Notes: generated from the letters alone by a model not told the origin. Numbered from the stretch's first letter, positions 34,592 through 44,003 are shown. The stretch is 64,000 nt of DNA from Domibacillus enclensis (GCF_900156125.1 NZ_FTLX01000001.1:186001-250000), one strand, 5' to 3'. Program-made: numbers and translations.

Positions 34592-35890
34592 TTATGCTCC
34601 TTCTCCTTCAACGCGGTAGAAACTTTCGATGGACCGAACGACCGCCAGATCTTTAATTTGGTTTTGCATTTGTGTATAGTTTTCTGCTGATGCTTTATGT
34701 GTCACGATGACAATTTCAGCAACGCCCTCTTCGTCAAGCGGCAGCTGAAGAATCTTTTCAAAGCTGATGCCGTTTGATGAAAACAGCTTCGTTAGTTCAG
34801 AGAACGCGCCGACTTCATCGCGCACGTGCAGACGGATAAAGTATTTTGCAAATTTTTCTTCTGATGTTTTTAATTGTTTTTCAAATTGCGGCGCCGAAAT
34901 GCTTTTGCCATTTACGCCGAGACGCATATTTGTAATGACTGCTACTAAATCACTCACGATCGATGTTGCCGTTGGCAGACCGCCGGCACCCGGTCCGTAA
35001 AACATCGTTTCACCGACTGCTTCGCCGTATACATAAACCGCATTGTATTCATCATTAACCGCAGCAAGCGGGTGATTGTTCGATAGAAAGGTTGGCTGCA
35101 CGCTTACTTCAGCGCCGCCGTTTTGCTGATCCGCATACCCAATCAGCTTCATTGTATAGCCTAGCGTTTGACCGTGCTTTAAATCGCTGTCGGACACTTT
35201 GGAAATGCCGCTTACTTCCACATCCTCAAGCTCAATGTCCATTGAAAAAGCAAGACGGGCAAGAATCGCCATTTTGCGCGCAGCATCCAGACCTTCCACG
35301 TCAGAAGTCGGATCTGCTTCAGCAAAGCCGAGGTCCTGGGCTTCTTTCAATGCCACGTCGTAGGACATGCCTTCTTTATTCATTTTTGTGAGGATAAAAT
35401 TCGTTGTCCCGTTTACAATCCCCATCATCGTTTTGATTTTATCAGAGGCAAGGCCATCTGCCAGGCCCCGGATAATCGGAATCCCGCCGGCAACACTCGC
35501 TTCATAATAAAAATCGCAGCCGTTTTCGCTTGCTGCTTTTAACAGCTCTGAACCGTAAAGAGCAACCAGATCTTTATTGGCCGTCACGACATGTTTTTTC
35601 TGATGAAGAGCCGCAAGCAGCAATTTTTTCGTTTCATCAATGCCGCCCATTACTTCAACAATTACATCCACGTTCGGATCGTTAATGACCTCGTACGGGT
35701 CAAGCGTGAGGGCTTCTTTCGGAAGCTCCACGTCGCGTTTTTTGTCTACGTTTTTAACGAGTACCTTTGTTACGTCAACCGAGCAGCCAACGCGGTGTGC
35801 AAGCTGTTCCTGATGATCCTGGATCATTTTCACAACGCCTGTTCCAACTGTCCCGAGACCGAGTAATCCTACTTTTACATTGTCCTTCAT
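34592..35890 (-). CDS. hom: Homoserine dehydrogenase
   Basis: Reduces aspartate semialdehyde to homoserine, the branch point to threonine and methionine. 432 residues from ATG 35890 (GAGGTG is 9 bases before it; a GTG four codons upstream is the alternative). It has the NAD(P)-binding [13 protein letters not shown], the catalytic Lys/Asp region with [16 protein letters not shown] and [34 protein letters not shown], and a C-terminal ACT domain (about residues 350-430; [15 protein letters not shown]) for threonine feedback. Confidence 0.97.
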   Translation of the reverse strand: MKDNVKVGLLGLGTVGTGVVKMIQDHQEQLAHRVGCSVDVTKVLVKNVDKKRDVELPKEALTLDPYEVINDPNVDVIVEVMGGIDETKKLLLAALHQKKHVVTANKDLVALYGSELLKAASENGCDFYYEASVAGGIPIIRGLADGLASDKIKTMMGIVNGTTNFILTKMNKEGMSYDVALKEAQDLGFAEADPTSDVEGLDAARKMAILARLAFSMDIELEDVEVSGISKVSDSDLKHGQTLGYTMKLIGYADQQNGGAEVSVQPTFLSNNHPLAAVNDEYNAVYVYGEAVGETMFYGPGAGGLPTATSIVSDLVAVITNMRLGVNGKSISAPQFEKQLKTSEEKFAKYFIRLHVRDEVGAFSELTKLFSSNGISFEKILQLPLDEEGVAEIVIVTHKASAENYTQMQNQIKDLAVVRSIESFYRVEGEGA

Positions 35891-35949
35891 CCTAAACGTC
35901 ACCTCAACTATGTATTTTTCTGATGTACATTTGTTTTTGTATAGTAGAC

Positions 35950-35978
35950 ATTATATCGATCTTTTGTGTGGAATACAA
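35950..35978 (-). promoter_or_regulatory. Sigma-A promoter of hom-thrC-thrB
   Basis: Minus strand TTGTAT (35973-35978), 17 bases, TATAAT (35950-35955); leader about 55 bases. No riboswitch fold or T-box sequence was seen. Confidence 0.7.
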
Positions 35979-35982
35979 CCTT

Positions 35983-36026
35983 ATATTTTCGCAAAAGGAA
36001 ATCAAATCATTTTTTCGCGAAAATAT
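35983..36026. promoter_or_regulatory. 10-base perfect inverted repeat upstream of the hom promoter
   Basis: ATATTTTCGC (35983-35992) and GCGAAAATAT (36017-36026), 24 bases apart, start 4 bases upstream of the hom -35. It could be a binding site pair for a threonine-pathway regulator. The TnpB element lies 20 bases further upstream. Confidence 0.45.
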
Positions 36027-36044
36027 TCACACAATTCCTATATT

Positions 36045-36230
36045 GAACTACCCACATTTAGCTGACGCTTGAAGTGGGGATTCCTACGATCACCGGCGTA
36101 ACCGCCCGTTCGTTAGTAGGCTACCCCCGCCGTCCCAGCGGTTGAAGAAGCGATGAGGCGTTCTGCTTCTTGTTTCAAATTCAGTCCTGCGTTAAGATCC
36201 CGGTCATGATGGATGCCGCATTGTGGGCAG
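36045..36230 (-). ncRNA. Putative omega RNA (right-end guide RNA) of the TnpB element
   Basis: In TnpB systems the omega RNA is read across the 3' end of tnpB and the right end, and its guide is the flanking host DNA. Here the scaffold would end near 36045 and the guide would be host sequence at about 36028-36044, next to the hom upstream region. This is inferred from element architecture only. Confidence 0.35.
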
Positions 36231-37235
36231 GTCCATTCACGCAGCGCGAGATTCTTTACGTCTTTATGCTTGTGGCCACAGCTGGAACAAAGCTGGCTTG
36301 AGGCGAAGGTTTTGGAGACAACCACGACTTGCTTTCCGTACCAGGCTGCTTTGTACTCCAGCATCGTTCGAAACTGAGCCCAGCTTACTTCGCTGATGGC
36401 TTTCGCAAGGTTACGGTTTTTGAGCATGTTCACTACCTGCAAATCCTCCATCCCAATGATGTCGTGGTTTTTGACAATATTAGTAGAGATTTTATGCAAG
36501 TAATCCACGCGGGTGTTGGCGATTTTTTCATGAATACGGGCCACTTTCCGCTTTTGTTTTTGATAGTTCTTCGCTTCTAGCAGGGGCTTTTTCCGCTGGA
36601 TCGCCCCTTGTTTTCGGCGTGCGAGAATGCGCTGCTCATTCGCTAATTTCTTTTCAAGCGAACGAAAGAAACGTGGGTTCTTATATACCGTACCGTCGGA
36701 CAAAATGGCGAAATCTTTGAGTCCGACATCTACCCCAACCGAAGAACCGGTTTTCGGCAGCGGCTTGACGTCTGTTTCCGTGAGAATCGACACAAAATAT
36801 TTTCCAGTTGGGTTGCGCCTTACGGTGGCGGACAAAACCGAGCTTTGGCAGTTTGAGCCGGTTCCCTTCAACGGCAATGTTGTTGTTTGTGTATTTGGTT
36901 GTGTACGACTGGACCCGATTTTTCTTGGGTTTGAATCGGGGAGCCTGATTTTGTTTTTTGAAAAAACGTGAAAAGGCATCCGCCAGGTGTTTGACAGACG
37001 ATTGAATCGCAACGCTGTCCACTTCTTTGAGCCATTCATATTCTTGTTTTAACGCAGGAAGCTGTGAAGAACAGGCGCCGTATGTCAAGCCTTTCCCTGT
37101 TTTCTTGAAGACGTCATTCCATTGCGCTAAAAACCGGTTAAACACAAAGCGGGAACAGCCGATGGTTTTAGCGATGAGGATTTCTTGATCTTTGTTTGGA
37201 TAGAGACGGTATTTAAACGCTCGATGACGGATCAA
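36113..37235 (-). pseudogene. tnpB: TnpB (RNA-guided nuclease of IS200/IS605), broken by a frameshifting deletion
   Basis: The N-terminal part is read from TTG 37235 (after AGGGGG) in one frame: RHRAFKYRLYPNKDQ..., the OrfB helix-turn-helix region. At about 36820-36835 the coherent TnpB sequence moves to another frame and continues to the end. The C-terminal half keeps all RuvC-type residues: GVDVGLKDF (Asp), GMEDLQVVN (Glu), a four-Cys zinc ribbon (CSSCGHKH...CPQCG) and [10 protein letters not shown] (Asp). At the junction LPKLGFVR in one frame runs straight into [12 protein letters not shown] in the other, whereas intact relatives (from memory) have about 15 extra residues there. A short out-of-frame deletion is thus more likely than a point indel. 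Confidence 0.85.
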
Positions 37236-37469
37236 GTGACTCACCCCCTTTTTTATGGTCGCAACAAATCAGCTAACAGTAGCGCTGGCAGACTCACTTT
37301 TCGGGAGACAAAAAGGCTGAGAGGACCTCATTCTTTTTCATTCTGGGATCTCTTTCTATTACACTCATTATAGCAAAAAGAACATGCGTTTATAAAGCGA
37401 AAAAGTAGCGATTCATCGCCCCATAAGAAAAGCACTTTGAGGAGTGCGTCTTATCGCCAAAGATAATAA

Positions 37470-37501
37470 AGAAAACAACCGCTTCTTTCAAGCGGTTGTT
37501 C
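37470..37501 (-). terminator. Terminator at the end of the beta-helix gene
   Basis: A perfect 11-base stem AACAACCGCTT (37474-37484) with AAGCGGTTGTT (37490-37500), followed on the minus strand by TTCTTTATT. It overlaps the stop codon. The 37381-37469 stretch upstream of the TnpB element also contains an imperfect ATAAGA...TCTTAT hairpin (about 37422-37453). Confidence 0.65.
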
Positions 37502-38978
37502 CATTTTCTGACGAGGCATTCGCTATATCCTTCGCGATAAAAAGCGGCTTTTTTCCGCAGTTGGCGAAATGGGTGTTTTTCATTGTAACAAAATCGGGCT
37601 TGTTGGCACCCCCAAATACTTTTAGCGAAGCCCCTGCCGTCGCAAAGTCCCGCATGGACACATCTTGAAGATGAACATGCTTTGCTTTGTACTGAATACC
37701 TGCTATCGGCAGCTCTTTGTAGTTGTACGACGGGTCCCCGATTGCCCGGAGCCCGTTAATGACGACATGCTGATAAGCCGAAACAGTTAAAGCGCGGGGC
37801 TTTGACGATGCATAAAGGTCCGTGTAGATCGGATGAACAGAGACAATTCGCGTCGCTGTGAGAAACCGGGCTGTTTTCGAATCCGGATCATCTGCTGCAT
37901 GGTGGCCAATATGGCGGAAATTAAACGACCGGTTATCATTTTCAGACAAATGGCCAATAATGTGGACATTGGCTGCTGCTGAGCTCGTTGCATGCGCCTT
38001 TACTTCCACACCGCCAAAGCAGCGGGCGGAAGCGTTATTCACCAGCCAGACGGAACGAGAACCGTCATCCACTTCAAAGCCGTTGGAGTTCGAAAATCCG
38101 GTTTTATGACTGCGCCCGGACGGATCAAGCATAAAGCAATTCGAGATAAAAATGTAGTCACTGTGGTGCGTTGTAATGCCATCATCGCCAAATCCGGAGC
38201 CCGTGCAGCCGTCAATCCAAACATACCGGCTGCCGCCGCGTGCCCGGTGTCCGTCACCGGAATAATCGTATAACGTGGAAGATACATCATAGCAGTGAAG
38301 ACCCGGGTTGACCGCGTCACAATTTTTCACCCACCCGTATGTCACATGGGCAAACGTTAGACAGCTCGACCGGTTATTGCCGCTGGATGACTTTTCGTCC
38401 GGCCGGAGCCGCTCCAGTGTCCAATCGAAGGTGATTCCTTCTATTAATATATGGTGGTTGCCCTTTACATGATTTTCGTTGGTCAGCACAAAGCTTCTTT
38501 TAGGGGCGGTGTCCACTAATTTCAGAATCGTTTTCCCCGCACCGGCTCCTTTCACAATCGTATCAGACGGTACATGCAGTTCATTGACCAGGTACGTTCC
38601 CTCAGCCAAACAAACCGTTTTCCCTCCGCCACTAAGCGCCCTTTGCAGATCATCTCCAGGATTGACGTGCACGATTTGGGCGGCTTTTTTTTGCAGATTT
38701 TCGTATTCCCGGTCCAATTCCGGCTTCCAGTCCGGGTACACCTCTCCTTCTTCAACGATCGTATAGTGGAGCTTGATTGGTTCTTCCTGCTTTGTCCAGA
38801 GCGATTTGATCTTATCCAGCCAGCCTAGTTGATGATTTCCAGGCTTCCAGTTGGCAGCTGAAGCAAAAAAAAGCTGATTTGTTTCCGCAACAGCGGCTGA
38901 TAATGGCGGACTGTCTTGAAAAAAGGAATCAATTAACCCCGCATTTTGATGCGGCTGATGAGAAGGTGTTATATACAT
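37488..38978 (-). CDS. Right-handed parallel beta-helix protein (pectate-lyase/tailspike-like), function unknown
   Basis: A 496-residue protein with no signal peptide. From about residue 100 (NPGDDLQRALSGGGKTVCLAEGTYLV) it has the coil pattern of pectate-lyase-3/GH28-like beta helices. Successive rungs include HILIEGITFDW, YVWIDGCTGSGFGDDGITTHHSDYIFISNCF (about 265-295, with the D-D-G motif common in these folds) and HVHLQDVSMRDF. The N-terminal 95 residues are unlike the rest and may be a capping or attachment part. Polysaccharide lyase, hydrolase or phage-type tail spike are all possible. It is monocistronic, beside a decayed mobile element, which hints at acquisition. Confidence 0.65.
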   Translation of the reverse strand: MYITPSHQPHQNAGLIDSFFQDSPPLSAAVAETNQLFFASAANWKPGNHQLGWLDKIKSLWTKQEEPIKLHYTIVEEGEVYPDWKPELDREYENLQKKAAQIVHVNPGDDLQRALSGGGKTVCLAEGTYLVNELHVPSDTIVKGAGAGKTILKLVDTAPKRSFVLTNENHVKGNHHILIEGITFDWTLERLRPDEKSSSGNNRSSCLTFAHVTYGWVKNCDAVNPGLHCYDVSSTLYDYSGDGHRARGGSRYVWIDGCTGSGFGDDGITTHHSDYIFISNCFMLDPSGRSHKTGFSNSNGFEVDDGSRSVWLVNNASARCFGGVEVKAHATSSAAANVHIIGHLSENDNRSFNFRHIGHHAADDPDSKTARFLTATRIVSVHPIYTDLYASSKPRALTVSAYQHVVINGLRAIGDPSYNYKELPIAGIQYKAKHVHLQDVSMRDFATAGASLKVFGGANKPDFVTMKNTHFANCGKKPLFIAKDIANASSENGTTA

Positions 38979-39019
38979 GGTTTTTTCCTTTCTGTTTTTG
39001 AATTTTGCACATACTGTTT

Positions 39020-39769
39020 TTAGTTAAAATCAAACGAAAAAGCTTTTTCTTGTTTGGATTTTCCTGGTTGGACCGTTTTTTCAATCCACGTTGCTTGATT
39101 GTTTTTGGTTAATTCCACTATTGTGGACGTCCGTGTGCCATATGCTTCACTTTGAATAAAGATGGGCGACAGTAATCGTTCCCATTCGATTGACACCCCG
39201 GTTTCAGGCAGCTCGTGGTCGGGGGCAATTGTTTGGTCGTGAAGCATGTTAAACAGCTGCTCTCTGCTGTGTAAAGCAGCGGCTATCTTTTCTTTTATTT
39301 TTCTTGTTTTCGGCCACGGCGTATTCATAAAGGCGTTACTGACCGCATGAATGCCTGGCGGAAGTAAAAATGCCTGCTCATTTGACCGACTGCCATACGC
39401 GTATAATTCATCTTTCGTTCCTGCAACGAGATTGAACCCGGCATACCTGTTCTTTTCCCTGTCCAATTCCTTTAAAAACGCCTCCGCAGTCAGATCACTT
39501 TCTAAAAAGGAGCGGACAATATGACCGCGTGATTCTTTTCCTTCTGATCGTTCATGGGGGTCCCGGTAATTTGTCAGTGCACAAAACCGGCCGTTCCTCG
39601 TAATACCCATCCACGTCCCGCCCTTTTCCTCGTCCCGTCCGGCTAAAATCGGCGTATCCTTCCACCAATGAGAGGCCTGCGTAGGACGCGCGTAAAATTC
39701 GTCCCGGTTTGCTGCCACAATGAGTGGCTTGTCGGCACATACTTGAAAAGCGATCGCAATTAAGCACAT
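39020..39769 (-). CDS. NRDE/TANGO2-family protein (putative Ntn-type hydrolase fold)
   Basis: A 249-residue protein beginning MCLIAIAFQV, followed by the family-naming ANRDEF (about residues 21-26), the tract GGTWMGITRNGRFCALTNYRDP (about 48-69) and the late SIFIQSEAYGTRTST-like signature (here PIFIQSEAYGTRTSTIV). TANGO2/NRDE proteins have been linked to haem handling in eukaryotes and some bacteria; the bacterial function is uncertain. ATG 39769 is chosen because GCGGGGGAA precedes it and Cys2 then lies at the expected N-terminus. The upstream open frame is not used. Divergent from the Fe-ADH gene. Confidence 0.85.
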   Translation of the reverse strand: MCLIAIAFQVCADKPLIVAANRDEFYARPTQASHWWKDTPILAGRDEEKGGTWMGITRNGRFCALTNYRDPHERSEGKESRGHIVRSFLESDLTAEAFLKELDREKNRYAGFNLVAGTKDELYAYGSRSNEQAFLLPPGIHAVSNAFMNTPWPKTRKIKEKIAAALHSREQLFNMLHDQTIAPDHELPETGVSIEWERLLSPIFIQSEAYGTRTSTIVELTKNNQATWIEKTVQPGKSKQEKAFSFDFN

Positions 39770-39810
39770 GGCAGTTCCCCCGCTTTCTTTTCCTTCATTA
39801 TACGCAGAAA

Positions 39811-39819
39811 TGGTATAAT
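39811..39819 (+). promoter_or_regulatory. Extended -10 promoter of the Fe-ADH/two-component operon
   Basis: TGGTATAAT (TG-N-TATAAT) lies 36 bases before the Fe-ADH start; no good -35 is visible. A minus-strand TATAAT (39798-39803) nearby may serve the NRDE gene. Confidence 0.5.
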
Positions 39820-39854
39820 GAACCAAACAATCGAACGATGGGATGGTGGGAAAC

Positions 39855-41000
39855 ATGTATAAGTTTGTGATGCCGGAAGTGATTTTTGGAAGCGGCTCCA
39901 TTTATCAAGCCGGGGAATGCTGCAAGAGGCTCGGCGCCCGTCACGTACTGGTCGTCACCGATCGTGGTGTCATGGATGCCGGATGGACAGATCCTGTATT
40001 GGAAAGCTGCCGGAAAGCAGGTCTTGCCGCTACTTTATTTCATGAAGTATCGGTCAATCCGACAGACGTTGAAGCGGCTGCTTGTGCGGAGACCTATAAG
40101 GAAAGCGGCTGTGATGCAATTATAGCAGTTGGCGGCGGAAGTGCCATCGATAGTGGAAAAGCGGCCGCCGCTCTTGTGGCAAACGGCGGGCATATTCGGG
40201 ATTACGAAGGGGTTGACCGCATTTTATCTCCTCTCCCTCCTCTTGTCATGGTTCCGACAACCGCCGGATCGGGATCGGAGGTTTCCCAGTTTTCGGTGAT
40301 CGTCGACAGTGTCCGGCAAAAAAAAATGACCATTGTCTCAAAATCGCTCGTACCGGATATTGCCGTTATTGATCCGGATGTGCTTGCAACGAAAAGCGCC
40401 CGGCTCACCGCCACAACAGGACTGGACGTTATTACCCATGCGATTGAGTCCTTTGTTAGTATTGCCGCGACGCCGATGACGGATGTGCAGGCGAAAAACG
40501 CACTCGCCCTTGCCGCACGGTTTCTTCGGCCTTCGGTTGCGTCTAAATACAACAAAGAAGCAAAGGAAAAAATGGCGATGGCTAGTCTTCAAGCCGGTCT
40601 TGCGTTTTCGAATGCCATTTTAGGCGCTGCACACGCTATGAGCCATACGATCGGCGGCCGCTTCCCTTTTTTACACGGCGATATTAATGCAGTTTTGCTG
40701 CCGCACGTCATGGAATTCAACTTAATTGCCTGCCCCGAGAAATTCCGCGAAGTGGCATTGCTGATGGGTGAAAACGTCACCCGCTTATCTGACCGTGAAG
40801 CCGGAGAAAAGGCGATTCAATCGGTGAAAAAGCTCGCCGTGGATATCGGTGCCCCCTTAACGCTTGCTGAAATGGGCTTTCACGCTTCTGCCATACCGGA
40901 GATCAGTGAAATCGCGCTGACCGATGCATGCATGATTACGAATCCGCGCGATATTTCAGCAGCGGAAGTCGCAGCTCTGTTAACGAGGGCTCTGGCATGA
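39855..41000 (+). CDS. Iron-containing alcohol dehydrogenase (group III)
   Basis: About 381 residues, cytosolic NAD(P)-dependent alcohol or aldehyde oxidoreductase. It has the NAD-binding IIAVGGGSAIDSGKAAAA, VPTTAGSGSEVSQFSVI, and metal-binding residues in GLDVITHAIESF (Asp, His), AHAMSHTIGG (His) and FLHGDINAVLLPHVMEFN (His). Start ATG 39855 follows GGTGGG closely; ATG 39843 is in frame and possible. The stop overlaps the ATG of the sensor kinase (ATGA, 40997-41000), so enzyme and signalling proteins are translated together, suggesting that the kinase responds to this enzyme's substrate or product. The exact alcohol is not known. Confidence 0.9.
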   Translation: MYKFVMPEVIFGSGSIYQAGECCKRLGARHVLVVTDRGVMDAGWTDPVLESCRKAGLAATLFHEVSVNPTDVEAAACAETYKESGCDAIIAVGGGSAIDSGKAAAALVANGGHIRDYEGVDRILSPLPPLVMVPTTAGSGSEVSQFSVIVDSVRQKKMTIVSKSLVPDIAVIDPDVLATKSARLTATTGLDVITHAIESFVSIAATPMTDVQAKNALALAARFLRPSVASKYNKEAKEKMAMASLQAGLAFSNAILGAAHAMSHTIGGRFPFLHGDINAVLLPHVMEFNLIACPEKFREVALLMGENVTRLSDREAGEKAIQSVKKLAVDIGAPLTLAEMGFHASAIPEISEIALTDACMITNPRDISAAEVAALLTRALA

Positions 41001-42595
41001 ACCGGCCCGAAATGATTCACTTGCTGACCGGTGTTCAATCGTCAAAGCTGAATTATTACACAGAGCTGAAGAAAACGATCGGCGAGCTGCAAAAGAAAAA
41101 CAGACAGCTGGAAATCATGAATACGATTATGCACAGCTTTAATGTCAATATGTCGATTCAGGATATGCTGAAGCAAACACAGGAAACGCTGCAGTCGGTA
41201 TACAAAATAGACCGTCTCAGCCTGGCGATGTGGGAAGATGGCGCATTGAAAATGGCCGATGTGTATCCAGAAAAAGCATCCTTTTTGCGAAAAGGCACCG
41301 TTCTTTCATCAGAAAACTCGCTTTATGCGCGTGTTTTCTCAAGCGGACAGGATCTTCTGCATTCCGTTCAAAAAGGCGATGATTTTTTTGAATCGGAAGC
41401 GTTTCAAGCGCTTGGTTTTCAGTCTGTCTGGTTATTCCCATTGAGCAGCCGTGGCATGATCACCGGTGTGCTTGGTCTTGCTACACGTGAAATATTTTCT
41501 TTTTCTGAGGAAGACCGGTCTTTTTTTGATCATTTATCCGGACAATTTGCGGTTTGTATTGAAAACGCCCGTCTTTACCACGAAGTGCTGCTCAGTGAAT
41601 CCAGATGGGCATCGACCTTTCGTGCTGTACCGGATTCTATTCTGGTCACTGATTTGGATGGAACAATCTTAACGAGAAACGACAGTGCGGCCCAAAGCTG
41701 GCCGTTTGAACAAACCATTTGCACGTTTTTAAAGCCGGATCGTTTTCACGAGGCGGTGCAAACCGAACTGCCTTGTTTTGAAGAAGTATCGATTCAAAAT
41801 AAAGTGTATGAATGCGCTTATTATCCGATGCTTGAGGATGGAGAGCTTAAAGGGATGATTGTGTATTTAAAAAATATTACGGAAAAACAATTTATGCAGG
41901 CACAAATTATCCATTCCGGCCAGCTGGCTGCGATTGGCGAAATGGCTGCCGGCGTAGCGCACGAGCTGAACAACCCACTTACAGCCATTCTTGGCAATGC
42001 TCAGCTTTTGCTGCGGCTTGCAACAAACGAAACAAAGCCGCTGCTTGAAGACATTGAGGAGTGCGGCAAGCGGTGCCGGACGATCATTCGGAGCCTGCTT
42101 GCGTTTTCCCGGCAAGAGCCTTCCTCCTTCCATCCGTGCTCGCTCAATGACGCAATTTACGAAGCGCTTCGTCTGACCGGGCGCCAGATGGAAAAGCAGC
42201 GTATCCAGCTTTTGATCGAATTGAACGAGCAGCTGCCTCTTGTGAATGGAAACCTCCAGCAGCTGAGCCAGATTGCCGTTAATTTATTTATCAATGCAAA
42301 GGATGCCTGTTCAGAAATGCAAGGAGAAAAACGTGTCTGGGTGAAAACAGAAGCGGATCAACACTTCGTTTATTTGCATGTGCAGGACAACGGTTGCGGG
42401 ATTGATGCTGACAAACTAGACGAAATCTTTCACCCTTTTTTCACGACCAAATCAGCTCACAATGGGACAGGTCTCGGGTTATCGGTGAGCATCGGTATTG
42501 CGGAATCTCACGGCGGCACGTTAACTGTGAAAAGTCAGCCTCAAAAAGGAAGTACCTTTACGCTGGCACTTCCCGTTTTGGAAAGGACGGAATGA
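40997..42595 (+). CDS. Cytosolic sensor histidine kinase, NtrB-like (GAF-PAS-HisKA-HATPase)
   Basis: 532 residues without membrane segments. Order: short coiled coil (about 20-45), GAF domain (about 55-195), PAS domain (about 205-300), dimerisation/phosphoacceptor helix with His322 in GVAHELNNPLTAILGNAQ, and the ATPase domain with NLFINAKDA (N box), DNGCGID (G1) and GTGLGLSVS (G2). Start ATG 40997 overlaps the Fe-ADH stop. It is one base from the sigma-54-type response regulator, clearly its partner. A soluble GAF/PAS input suggests an intracellular metabolite or redox signal. NtrB/NtrC-type pairs are rare in Bacillus relatives. Confidence 0.9.
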   Translation: MNRPEMIHLLTGVQSSKLNYYTELKKTIGELQKKNRQLEIMNTIMHSFNVNMSIQDMLKQTQETLQSVYKIDRLSLAMWEDGALKMADVYPEKASFLRKGTVLSSENSLYARVFSSGQDLLHSVQKGDDFFESEAFQALGFQSVWLFPLSSRGMITGVLGLATREIFSFSEEDRSFFDHLSGQFAVCIENARLYHEVLLSESRWASTFRAVPDSILVTDLDGTILTRNDSAAQSWPFEQTICTFLKPDRFHEAVQTELPCFEEVSIQNKVYECAYYPMLEDGELKGMIVYLKNITEKQFMQAQIIHSGQLAAIGEMAAGVAHELNNPLTAILGNAQLLLRLATNETKPLLEDIEECGKRCRTIIRSLLAFSRQEPSSFHPCSLNDAIYEALRLTGRQMEKQRIQLLIELNEQLPLVNGNLQQLSQIAVNLFINAKDACSEMQGEKRVWVKTEADQHFVYLHVQDNGCGIDADKLDEIFHPFFTTKSAHNGTGLGLSVSIGIAESHGGTLTVKSQPQKGSTFTLALPVLERTE

Positions 42596-42596
42596 C

Positions 42597-44003
42597 ATGA
42601 CGAATATTTTAATTGTCGACGATGAACAAGAAATTGGCCGTTTTTTAACCCGGCTTTTTCAAGCGAAAAAAATCAATGTCACGTATGCAGAAAGCGGGCA
42701 GGCGTTTGATGCACTCACTCAGCTTGACCGGTTTGATGCCGCTTTTTTAGATGTTCGTCTGCCGGACCGAAATGGCCTTGAGCTGTTAAAAAAGCTGAAG
42801 AAGGAAGCACCCTTCTGCAAAACCGTTGTGATGACGGGCTACAGCACGGTGAAAATGGCGATAGAAGCTATTCAGCTTGGGGCAGAGGATTTTCTTGAAA
42901 AGCCATTTGAAGATATTATGGCGATTGAAGCGCTAGTGGACCAGCTGACGACGAATGACCAGCTTGACGCATACAGGGAGGAAGCACAAAGATCCGGGGT
43001 CTTTCTCGGAACAAGCTCGGCTGTGCACGAATTATACCGTCTCGCTTTTAAACTCGCTGATAAAAATATAACGATTTTAATAGAAGGCGAAACAGGCACA
43101 GGAAAAGAAGTGCTCGCACGTTTTCTCCATCAAGCTGGCAACCGATCCAAAGGGCCGTTTATCGGGCTAAACTGCGGGGCTATTTCCGAATCATTGCTCG
43201 AAAGTGAATTGTTCGGTCATGCAAAAGGCTCCTTTACAGGCGCGGCAGAAAACCGTGCAGGCTTTTTTGAAGTCGCAACGGACGGCACATTATTTCTGGA
43301 TGAAATCGCAGAAGCCTCTCACGCAACACAGGTGAAGCTGCTGCGTGTACTTGAAACAGGTGAGTATTTTAAAATTGGCGACCCTGCACCCCGGCAAACA
43401 GGCGCACGGATTATTGCGGCAAGCCACGCGAGCTTAGAAAAAGCGGTTTCAGAAGGAACGTTTCGGTCCGATCTGCTGTACCGTCTTGATGTTGTTAAGC
43501 TAGTGATCCCGCCGCTTCGTGAACGCCAGCAGGACATCACCCATTTTATTGATCTGTACAGCCGGAAAAATGGAATGTCGTTACCCTTTTCACCTGATGC
43601 GATGAATGTACTGAAAACGTATCACTGGCCGGGCAATATACGTGAGCTTGTCAACACGCTGCAGCGATTGTTCGTTTTGTACGCAGATGAACCCGTCATT
43701 ACACCTCACATGCTGCCGGAGAAAATGAACCGGACCGCCGCACCGCTGAAAAAGGCTTCACCTCAGACCCGTACGTTTGAATCGGACTGGCGCCTTTTTT
43801 CTTCCTACATACTGGATTCATATACGAACGATGAAGCCATTCACTTGGATGAGCTGGTGCAAACAATGAAGCGAATGGAAAAGCGGACTGCCGAAGCGTT
43901 TATTCACAAGACGCTAAAGGAAACAGCCGGCAACCGGGAACAAGCTGCTCAAAAGCTTGGCATATCCAAGCGCAAAATTCGTTACTATTTAAATGAAACG
44001 TAA
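42597..44003 (+). CDS. Sigma-54-dependent response regulator, NtrC family
   Basis: 468 residues in the classic three-part order. The receiver (1-120) has the phosphoacceptor Asp52 in AFLDVRLPDRNG and Lys in LEKPF. The AAA+ domain (about 135-370) has Walker A GETGTGKEV, the sigma-54 contact loop as GSFTGA (one change from GAFTGA), Walker B GTLFLDEI and WPGNIRELVNTLQR. The C-terminal Fis-type helix-turn-helix reads NREQAAQKLGISKRKIRYYL. Partner of the preceding kinase. A clear sigma-54 promoter upstream of the nearby Zn-ADH is a likely target. Confidence 0.93.
   Translation: MTNILIVDDEQEIGRFLTRLFQAKKINVTYAESGQAFDALTQLDRFDAAFLDVRLPDRNGLELLKKLKKEAPFCKTVVMTGYSTVKMAIEAIQLGAEDFLEKPFEDIMAIEALVDQLTTNDQLDAYREEAQRSGVFLGTSSAVHELYRLAFKLADKNITILIEGETGTGKEVLARFLHQAGNRSKGPFIGLNCGAISESLLESELFGHAKGSFTGAAENRAGFFEVATDGTLFLDEIAEASHATQVKLLRVLETGEYFKIGDPAPRQTGARIIAASHASLEKAVSEGTFRSDLLYRLDVVKLVIPPLRERQQDITHFIDLYSRKNGMSLPFSPDAMNVLKTYHWPGNIRELVNTLQRLFVLYADEPVITPHMLPEKMNRTAAPLKKASPQTRTFESDWRLFSSYILDSYTNDEAIHLDELVQTMKRMEKRTAEAFIHKTLKETAGNREQAAQKLGISKRKIRYYLNET

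Larger units (their letters stand above)
36044..37380 (-). mobile_element. TnpB-only IS200/IS605-type element (approximate limits)
   Basis: A tnpB pseudogene with a typical right end: on the minus strand the coding region is followed by a GC-rich segment and then CCCCACTTCAAGCG...AAATGTGGG (hairpin arms around 36052-36077), ending near TAGTTCAA at 36044. No tnpA is present. The left end cannot be fixed from the sequence; the value given is the likely outer limit near a minus-strand TATAAT (about 37366-37371). Confidence 0.55.

Noticed and set aside
36681-37244. Two separate transposase genes at the TnpB locus
   Set aside because: The two overlapping frames are complementary halves of a single TnpB sequence, split by a frameshift.
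37392-37455. Further copy of the nested-repeat family next to the TnpB element
   Set aside because: There are GCGAT and ATCGCC fragments and an ATAAGA...TCTTAT hairpin, but no unit matches either core well and the arms are imperfect.
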